Shown: positions 1-11,165 of the stretch, one piece after another | How the letters are laid out: each line of letters opens with the position of its first letter | Numbering within the stretch: position 1 is the first letter of the stretch | Assembly (NCBI GenBank): GCA_936432065.2 | Contig: OW386286.2 | Location: 263,829,987 to 263,893,986 of the forward strand | DNA length: 64,000 nucleotides | Direction of reading: 5' to 3' | From: Rutpela maculata | Lineage: Eukaryota > Arthropoda > Insecta > Coleoptera > Cerambycidae | The notes under the pieces: model-generated | Databases searched by the model: none | Told to the model about the DNA's origin: nothing | Seen by the model: the letters and a program-made list of their open reading frames with translations, nothing else | Program-made: the position numbers and the translations under genes

Positions 1-984
1 CCTGCAAGGATATTGACGGTTTAATGAGTGCTTTACAAATTCCCCATGATCCTAGTGACTGGAGACTTTTTATTGACTCCTCGAAACTTAGTCTAAAAGC
101 TGTGTTACTCCACAATGGAAATAAATTGCCATCAATTCCAATCGCCCACGCTGTCCACATGAAGGAAAACTACAGTAACATGAATGTATTGCTACAAACT
201 ATAGAATATAACAAGTATAAGTGGCAGATTTGTGCAGATTTAAAAGTGATAGCTATCTTACTTGGTATGCAGCAAGGGTATACCAAATATTGGCTGTTTT
301 CTTTGTGAGTGGGACAGTCGAGCGCGATTAGAACATTACAAAAGAAAAATTTGGCCGCCAAGACTGGGTTTTGAACCAGGAGAAAAAAAAAATTGCTAAC
401 ATTCCATTAATTAATTCACAAAAGGCAATACTGCCACCACTCCACATAAAACTGGGGCTTATGATAAACATGGTAAAAGCTATGGACAAAGAAGGACGCG
501 CTTTCAGTTATTTAAAAAAAAATTTTCCAGACTTTGTGTTGCGAAAATTAAAGAGGGAATTTTTGTGGTTCCTCAAATCAAGAACCTTTTCAATGATGCT
601 GAATTTGACAACATTCTAGAAGATAATGAAAAAGCTGCTTGGAATTCCTTTAAAATGGTAGCAACACACTTTCTCGGTAACAAAAGAGCAGAAAACTATA
701 GAGACCTTGTTGGGAATCTTCTTTCTTGCTACAAGAAATTAAGATGCAATATGTCATTAAAAGTCCACTTTCTACATTCACACCTAGATTACTTCCCAGA
801 AAACTGTGGTGCAGTAAGTGATGAGCATGGAGAGAGATTCCACCAGGATATTCAAAATATGGAAAAAAGATATAAGGGGAGATGGACTTCTGCGATGTTG
901 GCATACTACTGTTGTACATGTATAAGAGATGCTCCAGAAGTAACTAATAAGAGACGGGCTAAGAAGCGCAAGAAGAATAATTAA
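1..984 (+). pseudogene. Remnant of a multicopy arthropod protein of unknown function
   Basis: Three frames must be joined to read one protein. Positions 24-308 encode the start, with DSSKLSLKAVLLHNGN near the N-terminus. The frame then shifts through about 300-360 (CEWDSRAR visible) and again in an A-run near 390. Positions 410-560 give LPPLHIKLGLM and KAMDKEGRAF. Positions 565-984 give EKAAWNSFK, FLGNKRAENYR and DEHGERFHQDI, then MEKRYKGRW and a basic tail before a TAA stop. I recognise this set of motifs from predicted proteins present in many copies in arthropod genomes, which suggests a mobile-element passenger or transposase, but its biochemical function is unknown to me. The 5' end lies outside the window. 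The two frameshifts make this copy non-functional. A second, worse-preserved copy is at 51985-52540. Confidence 0.7.
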
Positions 985-1439
985 TTTTCTGATTAAAGGG
1001 CTTATATTCTAATTAAATATATAGTATATCATATGTATTTGAAATATATATCAAAATGGCAAATATTTTTTCGCATCATGTAATTAATTGCTTTTTTTAT
1101 TAAAATTATACCATAATATGCGAGAATTTTTAGAGCCAACAAATTTTTTTTATGACTATGTTAGACGTAGGTGGGAAGAGAACAATGCAAATAAGTGGTT
1201 TTGGTTAACGATACAAAATAAAAGTTAAAATTTGTAGGTGTGTGATTATATATAATTAATCTCATATATAAAGATTTTTTAGTAAAATGATAAGGCACAA
1301 AACGATTTCCTTGTGAAATCAGGTGCATTTATTTCGTTAAAATATGAAAAAATGTTAAAAAAATACTTGTAAATTTGGAAAAAAAAAATAAAAATGTATT
1401 GTTATTATTAAATAGTAACTACCATACTGTCAATACAAG
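985..1439. other. AT-rich non-coding stretch
   Basis: The sequence after the stop of the preceding remnant is very AT-rich, with A- and T-runs. I see no ORF, RNA gene or repeat structure that I can support. Confidence 0.5.
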
Positions 1440-1598
1440 ACAGAAAAAAATAAACTCCATGAACCTTGTGCCAGATTAAAAATCACAAGTGAGTCTCCAA
1501 GATTTATAGTCCCGAAACTATTTAACCGTCTACCGGATGACATAAAACATCAGGAAAAAGAGTATTTATTTAGAAAAAAACTAAAGATGTTTTTATGA
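1440..1598 (+). pseudogene. LINE reverse transcriptase C-terminal fragment
   Basis: The frame reads HARLKI, SPRFIVPKLFNRLPDDIK and then FRKKLKMFL followed by TGA. This is the usual C-terminal end of jockey/CR1-type LINE ORF2 proteins (a P-F-NxLPxxIK motif followed by FKxxLKxxL and a stop). The endonuclease and catalytic RT domains are absent, as expected of a 5'-truncated copy. The matching LINE 3' end, a TTTGAATTTGAAT-type tail, is found about 1.4 kb downstream at 2970-2997, because a foldback element sits in the 3' UTR. Confidence 0.65.
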
Positions 1599-2997
1599 GA
1601 TAAATGTTATTATTCTGTATCAGAGCTTTTCTGTATTTAAAGTCTTCTATTACACAGCAAGTTAACATGAACTTTTCATGATATAGGGTGGTAAAGTAAA
1701 AAAATTGTATTCGTAATTTGTCTTTATCTTGGAAACCATTATACGTATCTACTTCAAAGTTGGTAACGACATGTTTTTCAGGTCGCTAATTGCAATGGTG
1801 ATATTGCCGATGCCATATTTTGTAGATGGTGCTAGTTACAGGACTTTTACGTGACGCTTTAAGCCATAACTTTTTTGAGGTTGGGTTTTGGACATAGTCT
1901 TCTATTATAATCGAAATGTAATTTGGTTTCCTAAAGAAAAGGTGTACTTGTTTAAACGCGATAAAATGCATGCTTTCCAAGAAATACGCGATTTACAACT
2001 TTATCACACACCAGTTCGAAGAAATTCAATTGTACCTAAATGCTGTTTCTTATCTAGTAGGTTTACGTCAAGTGTGATGTCTTGAAATCGTCAATAGTGC
2101 TTGTTGTAGATACGTATAATATTCTCCAAGATAGAGACAAAATACGAATACAATTTTTTTTTACTATACCACTTTGTATCATAAAAACGAAAAGAGTTAG
2201 ACCGCTACTTTTTGGGTTAAATCGACTTGTTTTGAAGTCAAGAGTCTACGCTAGGCGTTGTCCCAATCTTTTCAAAACACCCGGGGTGTTGAATTTCTTC
2301 GAACAGGTGTGTGACAAAGTTGTAAATCGCGTATTTCTCTGAAAGGGTGCATTTTATCGCGTTTAATCAAGTACACATTTTCTTTACGAAACTAAATTGC
2401 GTTTCGATTGTAATAGAAGACGATGTCCAAAACCTAACCTTAAAAAAGTTATGGCTTAAAGTGTCACATAAAAGTAATGTAACTAGCGCCATCTATAAAA
2501 TATGAAATCGGCAATATCACCATTATAATTAGCGACCTGAGAAACGTATCGTTACCAACTTTGAAGTAGATAAGTATTCTAGTCTCCAAGATAGAGACAA
2601 ATTACGAAAACATTTTTTTTTACTTTACCACCCTCTATCTTGAAAACGAAAAGAGTTGGACCACTACTTTTTGAGTTAAATCGACTTGTTTTGATGTCAA
2701 GTATCTACTGCTAAGCGTTGTCCCAATCTTTTCGAAACACCTTGTATGTTCCGTTTTTTGTTTTTTTCTTTTTACTCTTGTTTTGTTTACAAATTTTGTA
2801 TTGTACCGTACATTTTTCAGTATTCTTTGTCTTCGTCTTATACAACTGTGTGTTTACACTATATTTGACTTTTAGTATAAGCTTTTATATTATTTAACTA
2901 TTGTGTAAAATAGTGTTTGTGACTTGTCTTATAGGTATTATGTACATGATCAAAAAGGACCAATAAATATTTGAATTTTAATTTGAATTTGAATATA
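1599..2997 (+). mobile_element. LINE 3' UTR, split by a foldback insertion
   Basis: The 3' UTR runs from the ORF2 stop to about 1684 and resumes at about 2750, ending in AATAAATATTTGAATTT-type repeats at 2960-2997. That ending is typical of insect jockey-clade elements. The intervening part is a separate inverted-repeat element described next. Confidence 0.5.
1684..2748. mobile_element. Foldback (inverted-repeat) element with a duplicated end
   Basis: A left arm at about 1687-2037 is repeated in inverted form at about 2298-2638: GGTGGTAAAGTAAAA at the left outer end and TTTTACTTTACCACC at the right. Both arms contain the same central segment with GCGATAAAATGCATG-like sequence. In addition, about 180 bp at 2095-2285 is repeated directly at 2570-2748, and it includes a copy of the outer arm end. 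The structure is A, B, A-inverted, B. No ORF of note is present, so it is non-autonomous. I cannot assign a superfamily. Confidence 0.6.
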
Positions 2998-3898
2998 AAT
3001 CTTAAAATGGTACACCAACCCTTGATAATAATGTATTGTTCTGAATGCCGTAAAATATTAATCAAATAATAGTTGCAGATGGGATCGACTGAGTTGATTA
3101 ATGGTCTGATAACAGCATTTACAATAATTGAATCAAAACGTGATCAGGAATGTCACACGTCAGTCTAATTTTGTGATATATTCCAGTCATAACCGAGCGG
3201 TTGTTTATAATTAATTTGTAATTAATTTTCAGGCGACTGTACTAAATGTCTTGGCAATAATTACATCCCAAATCGCATTACTGTTTGTAATTAAATTTGG
3301 AGAGTAATGAGCCATTTAACATGATAGCTAATTAAACGACAATTTCATTGAGTTTAAAAACTTTATGCCCATCATAAAAGATTGAGGGCCAAAGAACGAC
3401 TACGTAAGAGTTAAAAATAACTTTTCTGAGTGCTTGAGATAATTAATTTGTAATTATCAACAAAGTTATGATTTTCTGCTACACAATGTCAATTTGATAA
3501 TCATGATTAAAGCTGCTCTTGGTGTTAGAGTTTTTGTATATAAAGTTTATTTAGGTGGATGTCTCAAAGGAAATTTAATTAAAACTATTTTAAACCTTCC
3601 TGCCTGAGAAAGTGAGCCAGTAAACCACTTAACAAAGATCAAGCAAAGAAAAGTTAACTAAGTAATGCAAATAAAGATGTTTCTAAATCACATACTACAG
3701 TCAATTTGTCACTTGACTCGTGAATAATTCCTACAAGAAATTTTCTTTTACTTCCACATCCACCTAGTGGAGTGAAGGTGTGGTAACGTTACAAAAGAAT
3801 ATGAAAGTTTTTTGCTCGAACATGCTTATAATCTGTAACCTGTCTAACTCTGTACAGCAAAAAAATGAATAATTCCTACGAGGAACTTTTTGATTATA
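2998..3898. other. Non-coding stretch with one short HINE-type end
   Basis: There is no supportable ORF or RNA gene. Positions 3750-3800 begin with ACTTCCACATCCA and resemble the first 50 bp of the HINE-like family seen in full at 44463-45236. It is a solitary 5' end. Confidence 0.45.
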
Positions 3899-4437
3899 TG
3901 TACGTGTGTTTCACTTCTCGTGAAGACACCCCTGCATCTTTTTTATTTGTGGCCGAATTAATTTCAAATTTTTATCAGCCATACAAGTCCATAAGATGAC
4001 TTTATTCAACACACAAATGCCGTCTAAATCTAAAACGCCGGCCTACTGCGATAAAAAGAAAATGTTAATTTTCGAGAAATCATAGTAGGCTTAGAGATAG
4101 ACAAAAATTTTGTTAAAGAAAGTTGTTCAGGATCACTTCATATGCCCCATGTCGTCTAAATCTAAAACGCCGGCCTTAGAATAATTAAAATTAAAATCTA
4201 ATTACTTTAATAAGTTTTAACATCTGTCAAGAATATGTAGGTTGGTAGGATGCTGTCATATAACGAATTCTTTTTGAATTAAATTGGTGGCCCTGAAAAG
4301 AGCCGTTGTTTTTACAGAGAAGACTACTAATAACGAATGATAATATTGTCGGAAAAAAATACAGATAAAGCAAAAGCCGCAGTGTTAGAAAAGTTCAAAA
4401 ATAAAAGAAGTTAATGGTTCTTTTTAACTCATTTATT

Positions 4438-5488
4438 ATATTGGGCCCCTTTCCACTAACCCACCCTCAAGTGTAATACACTTCTCAATCCGTTTTCTGT
4501 TATTTATTATAACTCTTCGCAGTTCTTGAGCTGTTACTTCTAAACACGCTTGCCTTATCCTCTCACAAAGCTGCTCTACATTTTGAGGTCTGGTCATATA
4601 AACTTTGTTTTTAAAAATAAAAATCCATTGGAGTGAGATCAGGTGATCTGGGTGGCCAATGTATTAGAGGGCTATTTCGTCCTATCCATCTTTGGAGAAA
4701 ATGATGTTCATTCATCCACGCTCTCACTACTACGGAATTGTGGATAGATGCTCCGAAGAGTTGAAAATACAATTGTTCCAAAGGAAAATCAACATTCCAA
4801 AGATCATTATTTAAAAATTCTAGCAAATTTAACGCATTTATATTTTGAAAAAAGAAAAACGGCCCTATTATTGTTTCGTTAAAAATTCCGCACCACACAT
4901 TTACCTTCTGGGAATATTGCCTTTTACAATTTATTATCCAATCAGGATTTTCTACTACCCAGAACCTAGAGTTTTGTGATGACATTACCCCGTTGGTGGA
5001 GAAAGTTGCCTCATCCGTGAAAATTACTTTCTTCAAGAAGTCTCTATTGTTTAAATAATTACCTTGGATCCATAAACAATATTCTAGTCTTCTCTCTTCA
5101 TCACCTTCCTCCAAGGTATGTAAAAATTTTGGTTTAAACGGTTGTAGCTTATGGCGTTTTAAACATCTCCAAATTTTTGATGCCGACAAATTAAGGTCAC
5201 GAGCCATATTTCGAAGACTGGTAGTGGGATGGCGTTAAACGCCGCTAATATAACATTATCATCTCCGTGATTTCGATTAAGATGTACTCTCGGTTTAAGC
5301 ACATTGCCAGTTGTATTGAACAAGTGACATATTCTTGCTACGGTACCATGGTGTATTGGTAGTCTTAGAGGATGTTTTAAATTAAATTCTTCTGCTGCTT
5401 CTCTTGAAGACCGTACATTTTCACCGACTATCTTTATTATTTCAATTTTTTCATCAGTAGTTAAAAGTATTCTAACCATTATGAGCAA
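4438..5488 (-). pseudogene. Mariner-like transposase, frameshifted
   Basis: The coding region reads from the ATG near 5488 towards 4438 in three pieces. The N-terminal helix-turn-helix part is at 5488-5220 (TTDEKIEIIKIVGE, SREAAEEF). A frameshift near 5215-5225 leads into 5207-4611, which carries KVIFTDEATF with the first catalytic Asp, NVWCGI, and SPDLTPMDFYF with the third acidic position. A second frameshift near 4613 leads into VYMTRPQNVEQL and a C-terminus ending LVERGPI then stop at about 4438. The usual QDGAPAH block is replaced by QLFGASIHN, so the second catalytic Asp is lost. The length of about 345 codons fits the family. Two frameshifts and a missing catalytic residue mean it cannot be active. 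Confidence 0.85.
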
Positions 5489-5845
5489 AGATAAGAAATA
5501 AGGAAACTTTAGTATGAATTAAATTATTAAAACAAGAAAAACCAGCAAACTCCACAGAAAATAACAACAATCACTTCTGTCATGAAAGCAATGACGAAAT
5601 AAATAAAACAATACATATTGACAGTTAATTTCACGGCACTCTTAACATTTAAAACAATAAAACCGTCCATGTTCCTAAATTTCTGATCCGATAAGTAGGA
5701 AGGATATGATGGAGAGTTACTTCTCCAGAACAGAGATAACAAAAAGAAAAAAGAAAAGATATTACATTCAACTTGATATTGAATGCTGATTTTTGTTCAC
5801 AACTTTCATTTGTTGGAAAAAGTTCTCTTTATGTGTTCTCTTTTT

Positions 5846-6394
5846 TTGAAAATATTCCGATTTTCACAAAATTTTACAGAGGGGCATATGAAGTGATTAT
5901 GAACAACTTTCATTAACAAAATTTTTGTCTATCTCTAAGCCTACTATGATTTCTCGAAAATTAACATTTTCTTTTTATCGCAGTAGGCAGGCGTTTGTAG
6001 ATTTAGACGGCATTTATGTATTGAATAAAGTCACTTTATGGAGTTGTATGGCTGATAAAAATTTGAAATTAATTCAGCCACGAGAAGTGAAACAAAAAAT
6101 TTGTTTTTGAAAATATTCCGATTTTCACAAAATTTTACAGAAGGGCATATGAAGTGATCCTGAACAACTTTCATTAACAAAATTTTTGTCTATCTCTAAG
6201 CCTACTATGATTTCTCGAAAATTGACATTTTCTTTTTATCGCAGTAGGCCGGCGTGTTAGATTTAGACGGCATTTATGTGTTGAATAAAGTCGTCTTATG
6301 GACTTGTATCGCTGATAAAAATTTGAAATTAATTCGGCCACAAATAAAAAAAATACAAGGGTGTCTTCACGAGAAGTGAAACACACTGTATATA
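5846..6394. repeat. Tandemly duplicated right TIR of the mariner-type element
   Basis: Two successive copies start with TTTTGAAAATATTCCGATTT at about 5847 and 6110. Both run through GCATATGAAGTGAT and the GATTTAGACGGCATTTATG segment. Only the second ends in the full outer terminus (AAGGGTGTCTTCACGAGAAG). The first stops at ACGAGAAGTGAAAC. The left arm at 3905-4147 is the inverse of these. Confidence 0.75.
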
Positions 6395-6396
6395 AT

Positions 6397-6702
6397 GTAG
6401 ATTGGGTTGCCAAAATCATGAATTAATGTCTTCTACAAAAATATCGCTGTCGCTATGGCTGCCATGTTGAAGAAATGACGATTAAAATAGGTTTTCTCGA
6501 TTAACTTTTTTCCTGTTAGTTCTACCCTACTGTAGGGGAATAAAAACAGCTACAACTTTTATTTGAAGATTTTCTCTATTGTTAATAATAATAATAACAA
6601 TTTCTATATTTAATGTTCCATCGTTAAAATTGAGCGACGAACATTGAATTAATCAATCTTATAGTTTGTTAAAGAACAATTAAACATTTTAAAATTGCAG
6701 GT
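6397..6702. other. Non-coding spacer
   Basis: About 300 bp between two transposable elements, with AT-rich sequence including an AATAATAATAA run near 6587. No feature supported. Confidence 0.4.
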
Positions 6703-7590
6703 ACACTCAAAGAAAATGATAGGTAAATTCAACCAAAAAGAGCATGTGAAATCGCGCCTATCTAGTTTCATAGTTAAATCAATCAGAAAAGAATAGTCAT
6801 ACAACTTTGTTTGTTTTCGTAAACAAATAGTAGTTTAATAATCATATCTTCTTGCAACAATTTAAATAGTACAATGACATTTTTTTATGTTCACTAACCA
6901 TTTTCAATTTGGTCTACAATTAAATAGTACAACGACTTTGTTTTTTGTTCACCAACTAATTTTTATGATGAAGTTTTTTTTGGTTAGCCAAAATCTCAGT
7001 ATTGAGACATCAGACCACCCAAACCAAAGATTAGAGATCGTTTATAAGATCCATCCAAATATATGATCCCTGAGAGAATTTGAACATTGCAATCATGTTA
7101 TTAATTTTCTATAAATTCATAAGAGTATAAGATAATGCATGATTGATTATTGTCAGTAATTTGTATGTGGCGTCATCTGGGAATAATTTCTGTAATAGAC
7201 TAGGTGGTAAGAAAGCAAATTTTATGGTAATTCCTTTAGAACTTCTAGAAGACGACAATAATATTGGTTTGTCTACCAAGTACAATAGTACAGCGAACTA
7301 ATACTGGGTTAGAATTACAATTCGATAATAGTTAAAAATAAAATATACTATTATCCAGTTTAATTTGACAGAATTCAACAAAATAATAGTTAGACGAACA
7401 AAATAATAGTCTTATTAATCTATTTTTAAGTTAATGTTTGTTTTGTTGTACGACAACTTTTTATTAATTAAAATAACAATCACCTCTTGTTTGAAAATAC
7501 CATCAATATTGTTTGATTTAACAAAATTAACGATATTGTTAGTTAACCATTTTTTTTTGTTGAATTTACCCATACTATTTCTTTGAGTGT
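6703..7590. mobile_element. MITE with about 38-bp TIRs and TA flanks
   Basis: The left end CACTCAAAGAAAATGATAGG and right end TATTTCTTTGAGTG are inverted matches, and the inner part GGTAAATTCAACCAAAAAG matches the right-hand inverse closely. TA lies immediately outside both ends. The interior is AT-rich with recurring AATAGTACAA motifs and no transposase. TA target preference suggests mobilisation by a Tc1/mariner-type transposase, which is an inference. Confidence 0.65.
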
Positions 7591-8335
7591 AAGATCCAAT
7601 CACGTAACAAGAAAGTCGTATCGATGTTTTATTGAGTATTCTAGAAAATAGCGTGCAAATTCGACGTTGATAGGTTACCTCTGCCAGTTAGTAGAGACCA
7701 TATGAGTACCAAAGTTTTTTCTCTCTGGAAATTTTTGGTATGAAGGGGGATACGGAGGGAGGCGACATTTTTTTTTAATTGAATGGTTACCGATATCTGT
7801 CGGCGTAGGTAGTTAGTATATGTACCTTGTACGTTGGCAGACGACTTCCGGTCGGCGGCGGTGTGCTCGACAGCCGATTTGAAAAATCAAAATCCCTGAG
7901 AAATCATTGAAAAAAAAAAGAAAATGAAACTTGCATATCGTTGTTTCATCTCTTAATGATTTTTAGAAATCAAAAAATGACTGTCCTATTATAGTAATAT
8001 TTGGAGCAAAGCACGGTTGAAAAAAAGTTGTTTTTTTGTTTTTGTTATTAATTATGAACGGATCAAGATGAACCAAATAGTCTAAGAGCTGGGCACGAGA
8101 TTTCAATATTACTCGGGTCATGAAAAGTTTCGGTGAAAATACGTGGTACACTAAGAGAGGACCCTGATTTGGGAATTCGCTGACAGCTCGAGTGGGGAGG
8201 GGCACCGCCATATTGTAAAAATGGCTTACAAAAACAGTTTTTTTAAAATATTTCGCTCAGGGTGCCTCATGCGGCAAAAAATGTTACGGTTAACAGGTAT
8301 AGACCAAAAGGTGTTAGGAAAAGGCTTTTTTCGGT
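7591..8335. other. Non-coding stretch
   Basis: No convincing gene. The segment 7800-7880 is more GC-rich than its surroundings (TTCCGGTCGGCGGCGGTGTG). Open frames on both strands here are short and lack recognisable motifs. Confidence 0.35.
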
Positions 8336-8367
8336 AGTCGACGTTTCGTCAAAAGTGACATCCTCAG
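8336..8367 (-). ncRNA. Possible Penelope-type hammerhead ribozyme motif
   Basis: On the minus strand the order is CTGAGGA (8367-8361), a short stem-loop with GTC and GAC arms around ACTTTT, then GAAAC (8347-8343) followed by GTCGAC. CTGANGA and GAAAC separated by a small hairpin is the hammerhead core arrangement reported in Penelope-like retroelements with a very short stem III. One unpaired T lies between CTGAGGA and the stem. No reverse transcriptase or GIY-YIG domain is visible nearby, so this could be an isolated terminal fragment. Confidence 0.35.
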
Positions 8368-8639
8368 GACTCTACAATTGAACATATTGATGTAGTTATT
8401 TATAGGACAATATCATATTATTATTAAGAAACGTTGTGATTGTTTATCACCGAATAAAATATATTAAACAATTAATTAAACAAACCAAATACATAAAAGT
8501 TTATCATTTTTCTATTAATTCTTATTTTATACTAAAAATGTTACTTTTATCAAGGGAAGATACTAAATTAAAAAAGTAATGTTGGAAAGTAAAAATGAAG
8601 TAAATTTTCGGTCAAAATTATTAGGTTTAAAGACTTTAA

Positions 8640-9110
8640 TTATCTAATTAATTTCATTAGTCAATTTCAATGCCACTGGCTTCCCGATGTTTTTAGCCAA
8701 TTCGGATGACAGATTCGTATTCAGCACCCCAAAATTAGTAAAAAAAAGATGGTTTCCACACTTTACCACGAATGGGCCAAAAAAGTCCTTTTTTAACATT
8801 GTTCTTTCCGTTTCCCCTTTCAAGCCCGATCCGTTCAACCACTGCACAGACGCCTTTTTGTCTACTACTGGTCGGCCGAGATCGCGGAAGAATTTTTCAT
8901 CGGCTTTGCGCAGACTATTTCTATATTCCTCTTTCGATGCTGGTTTTAATTTTCTTCTTGGCATCCTCGTCGTTGGTTTCCGCTCCCAGATATTCTTCCT
9001 GGATTTTTCGCGCTTCCCCTATCGTCCTCAGTCCCACGATAGATGAATCATAAGCAGATTCTAGCTCTATTAATCAATGGCCAGCGCGTCGGCCTTCCTC
9101 TTAATGTATA
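8640..9110 (-). pseudogene. LINE ORF2 C-terminal fragment
   Basis: Reading the minus strand from 9110, one frame gives LYIKRKADALAID, then YDSSIVGLRTIGEARKIQEE and NDEDAKKKIKTSIERG. A shifted frame from 8964 gives SKEEYRNSLRKADEKFFRDL, RPVVDKK, SVQWLNGSGLKGETE. The block WLxxGxLKGETE resembles the post-RT region of certain insect LINE proteins, in which it precedes a Cys/His motif. Beyond GETE the match ends, and the last 50 or so residues (FGPFVVKCG to LTNEIN) are of unknown origin. One frameshift and the truncation at both ends indicate a relic. GC content is higher than in the flanks. Confidence 0.5.
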
Positions 9111-10911
9111 ACCTATGCACATTTGCTTTTGGGTGATGAATTCCCCCCATTGTTAGGAATTTTATTATTATTACTATTTTATGATTTACAGCAACCAGCA
9201 AGGTGACAATTTTTGCTTAAAATAACCAGTGTCTCCGTTGTTCTCACAGAGCAATTAGTTATTAACGTATTTATTGTAGACTATAAAATTTCATATAAGT
9301 TTAGGAAAAATGTTTTTTTCTCACGGTCAATGGTTTAAAAACTGCAGAAACTCGAATTATGAAAAATTTTCTCGAGAAATCTATTTTGAGCGTCATTGTT
9401 TCAACATGGCGGTCGTAGCGGCAGCAATATTTTTGTGGAAAGCTTTAATTAGTGATTGGGTTAATCCTCCCTACATTACATATGAACAAATTTCTTATAA
9501 TAATTATTCACCGATCCCCTGATTTTGCACTAAAGACTGTACTATCAGTCAATGTAAATAAACATTCAAAAAAGAAATAAGAAAAAAAAATTGAGAAAAA
9601 AAAATAAAAGAAAAAAAGAAGAAAAAAGGAAAAAAACATCAAATCATAAGTTTACAAATTGAAATTAGTATTAGATTGATATGGGGAATATTGTTTAAAT
9701 AAATCATTAACGAAGTCTGGCTAACAGACCTTGTTTTTAAGGCCAACGAATCAAATTTTAAATAAACATTCGATCGTTTAAATCCCAGATTCACGACCTT
9801 TTTACACAAATATATTTACTAGATGAAAAGTCTGAACTTAAGTTTAAATTATGTTATTTGACCATAAATGAACTGATGTAACTTCAATTCCTAAATAGAA
9901 TCGATATGATACCCAAATAAATCAAAATACGAAAGCCTGCTCAAAACCATATTAACACCAATTAGACCTTTTCACTGTACGCGATACGCCGTCATTTTAA
10001 AAACAATAAATCCCCAAGACTTCAGTGTTAAAGTGGAGTATTCCGCCTGGAACAATTTGTTCATTGGAAGGTAGATTAGCCGTTCACAATTAATATCGCC
10101 AAATCTGTCACAGAACACCTGCAGGAGATTTATAAATCATAACGTTCAATCGGTTTTTAAAGCTCTGCTTTACGCTTGCTGGGAAAACATTATACACTGG
10201 GAAAAATTATTTGATTTCTTATTTGGTTTGATCTCCAAAAGAAGGATTTTTAAGAGGTCAACATCATATATTTGAGATGTCAGAAATGTGAAATTTAGTT
10301 AATTTGAGATAGAATTGTTTTGGTTCTCGTAACCTCACTCAAGACAACGGATGTAGCCAGAGGTCAACAAAAACCACTATCAAGGTCTCTTACTATTTTT
10401 CGATCACTTATATAATTTTATTGTTGACGAGTTTTCAAAAATAGTGAAATATAGGGTAAGCTTTAATTTCGTTACATGTTTAATTTTGAAGAAAATTTGG
10501 AAGTGCAACACTTAAAAAAAATCGTGCAGCGAAAGCAATAGCGACATCATAAGCTGTGAACTTGTGTACAGAACAAACGAAGAGGAAGAGTAAACAATGT
10601 AACCTCATCAGTCAATAGTTAAGTGGGCGTGTACCTAGCAGTGTTTACATGGATAATAGAATAGTAAGCCCCTTTTTTCTGTTTTCATAGCTTCATGATT
10701 AAATTATATGCAGACTGCAGTTGTAACGTCATCGGAATTTGAAATACGTGTATTTTATTAATTGACATTGTAAAATTGTAAGACATTTTCAACTTGTACA
10801 TGTTTTCAACGATTTTTGAAGAAGCAATACTATTATTGAACACATATTCTACTAAAAATATTGGCTTATTGTTAGTGCAACAATCAAATTAAATTTGAAG
10901 AACTGGCACAA
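9111..10911. other. Long non-coding stretch with a LINE-tail relic
   Basis: There is no supportable gene. Positions 9713-9765 (CTGGCTAACAGACCTTG onward) match the short retroposed tail at 27422-27480, so this is another copy of that 3' end. A- and G-rich low-complexity sequence lies at 9570-9640. Confidence 0.45.
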
Positions 10912-11165
10912 TAGTACCGTAGTCTAAAGCGTGTTGTCTGGCCAGCAAGTTTGATTTTTGGGCACTAGGTTCGATTCCCGGCACCGACACTGGCAATGTC
11001 GGTGGGTAATGGATGAGTGTCTGCGTCTTTCAAATGTGTCACCTCCTTTAGAACAGCGTTGCGTTGATTTTGTATTTGGGGACTACCTAATATAAGAACT
11101 TTACTTTTAAACCCTGGGTCATTCCATGCTGCTTCAATGTTTATTACACGGCGTTTCATTTACAG
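10912..11165 (+). mobile_element. tRNA-derived SINE
   Basis: A type-2 RNA polymerase III promoter is visible: an A-box-like TGGCCAGCAAGT at 10939-10950 and a good B box GGTTCGATTCC at 10968-10978, about 29 bp apart as in tRNA genes. The tRNA-like head does not fold as a full functional tRNA, and it continues into an unrelated body (CACCGACACTGGCAATGTCG onward), which is the SINE arrangement. The 3' boundary is approximate because I find no clear tail or target duplication. Confidence 0.6.

Larger units (their letters stand above)
3899..6396 (-). mobile_element. Mariner/Tc1-type transposon with about 250-bp TIRs
   Basis: The outer ends are GTGTTTCACTTCTCGTGAAG at about 3906 and its inverse at about 6370-6390, bounded by TA on both sides, as in the IS630-Tc1-mariner superfamily. 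Inverted arms span about 3905-4147 and 6134-6394. The transposase gene at 4438-5488 lies between them on the minus strand. The right arm is present twice in tandem (5846-6100 and 6105-6394), so the element has three copies of its end sequence. The element is dead because its transposase is broken. Confidence 0.75.

Noticed and set aside
8687..9053. Plus-strand ORFs of 93 and 119 codons.
   Set aside because: Antisense shadows of the LINE fragment read on the minus strand.
9310..9522. 70-codon plus-strand ORF (MFFSHGQWFKN start).
   Set aside because: AT-driven composition, no domain, no supporting signals.
10939..10990. tRNA gene.
   Set aside because: A and B boxes are present but the sequence does not form a complete cloverleaf; a SINE head is a better fit.
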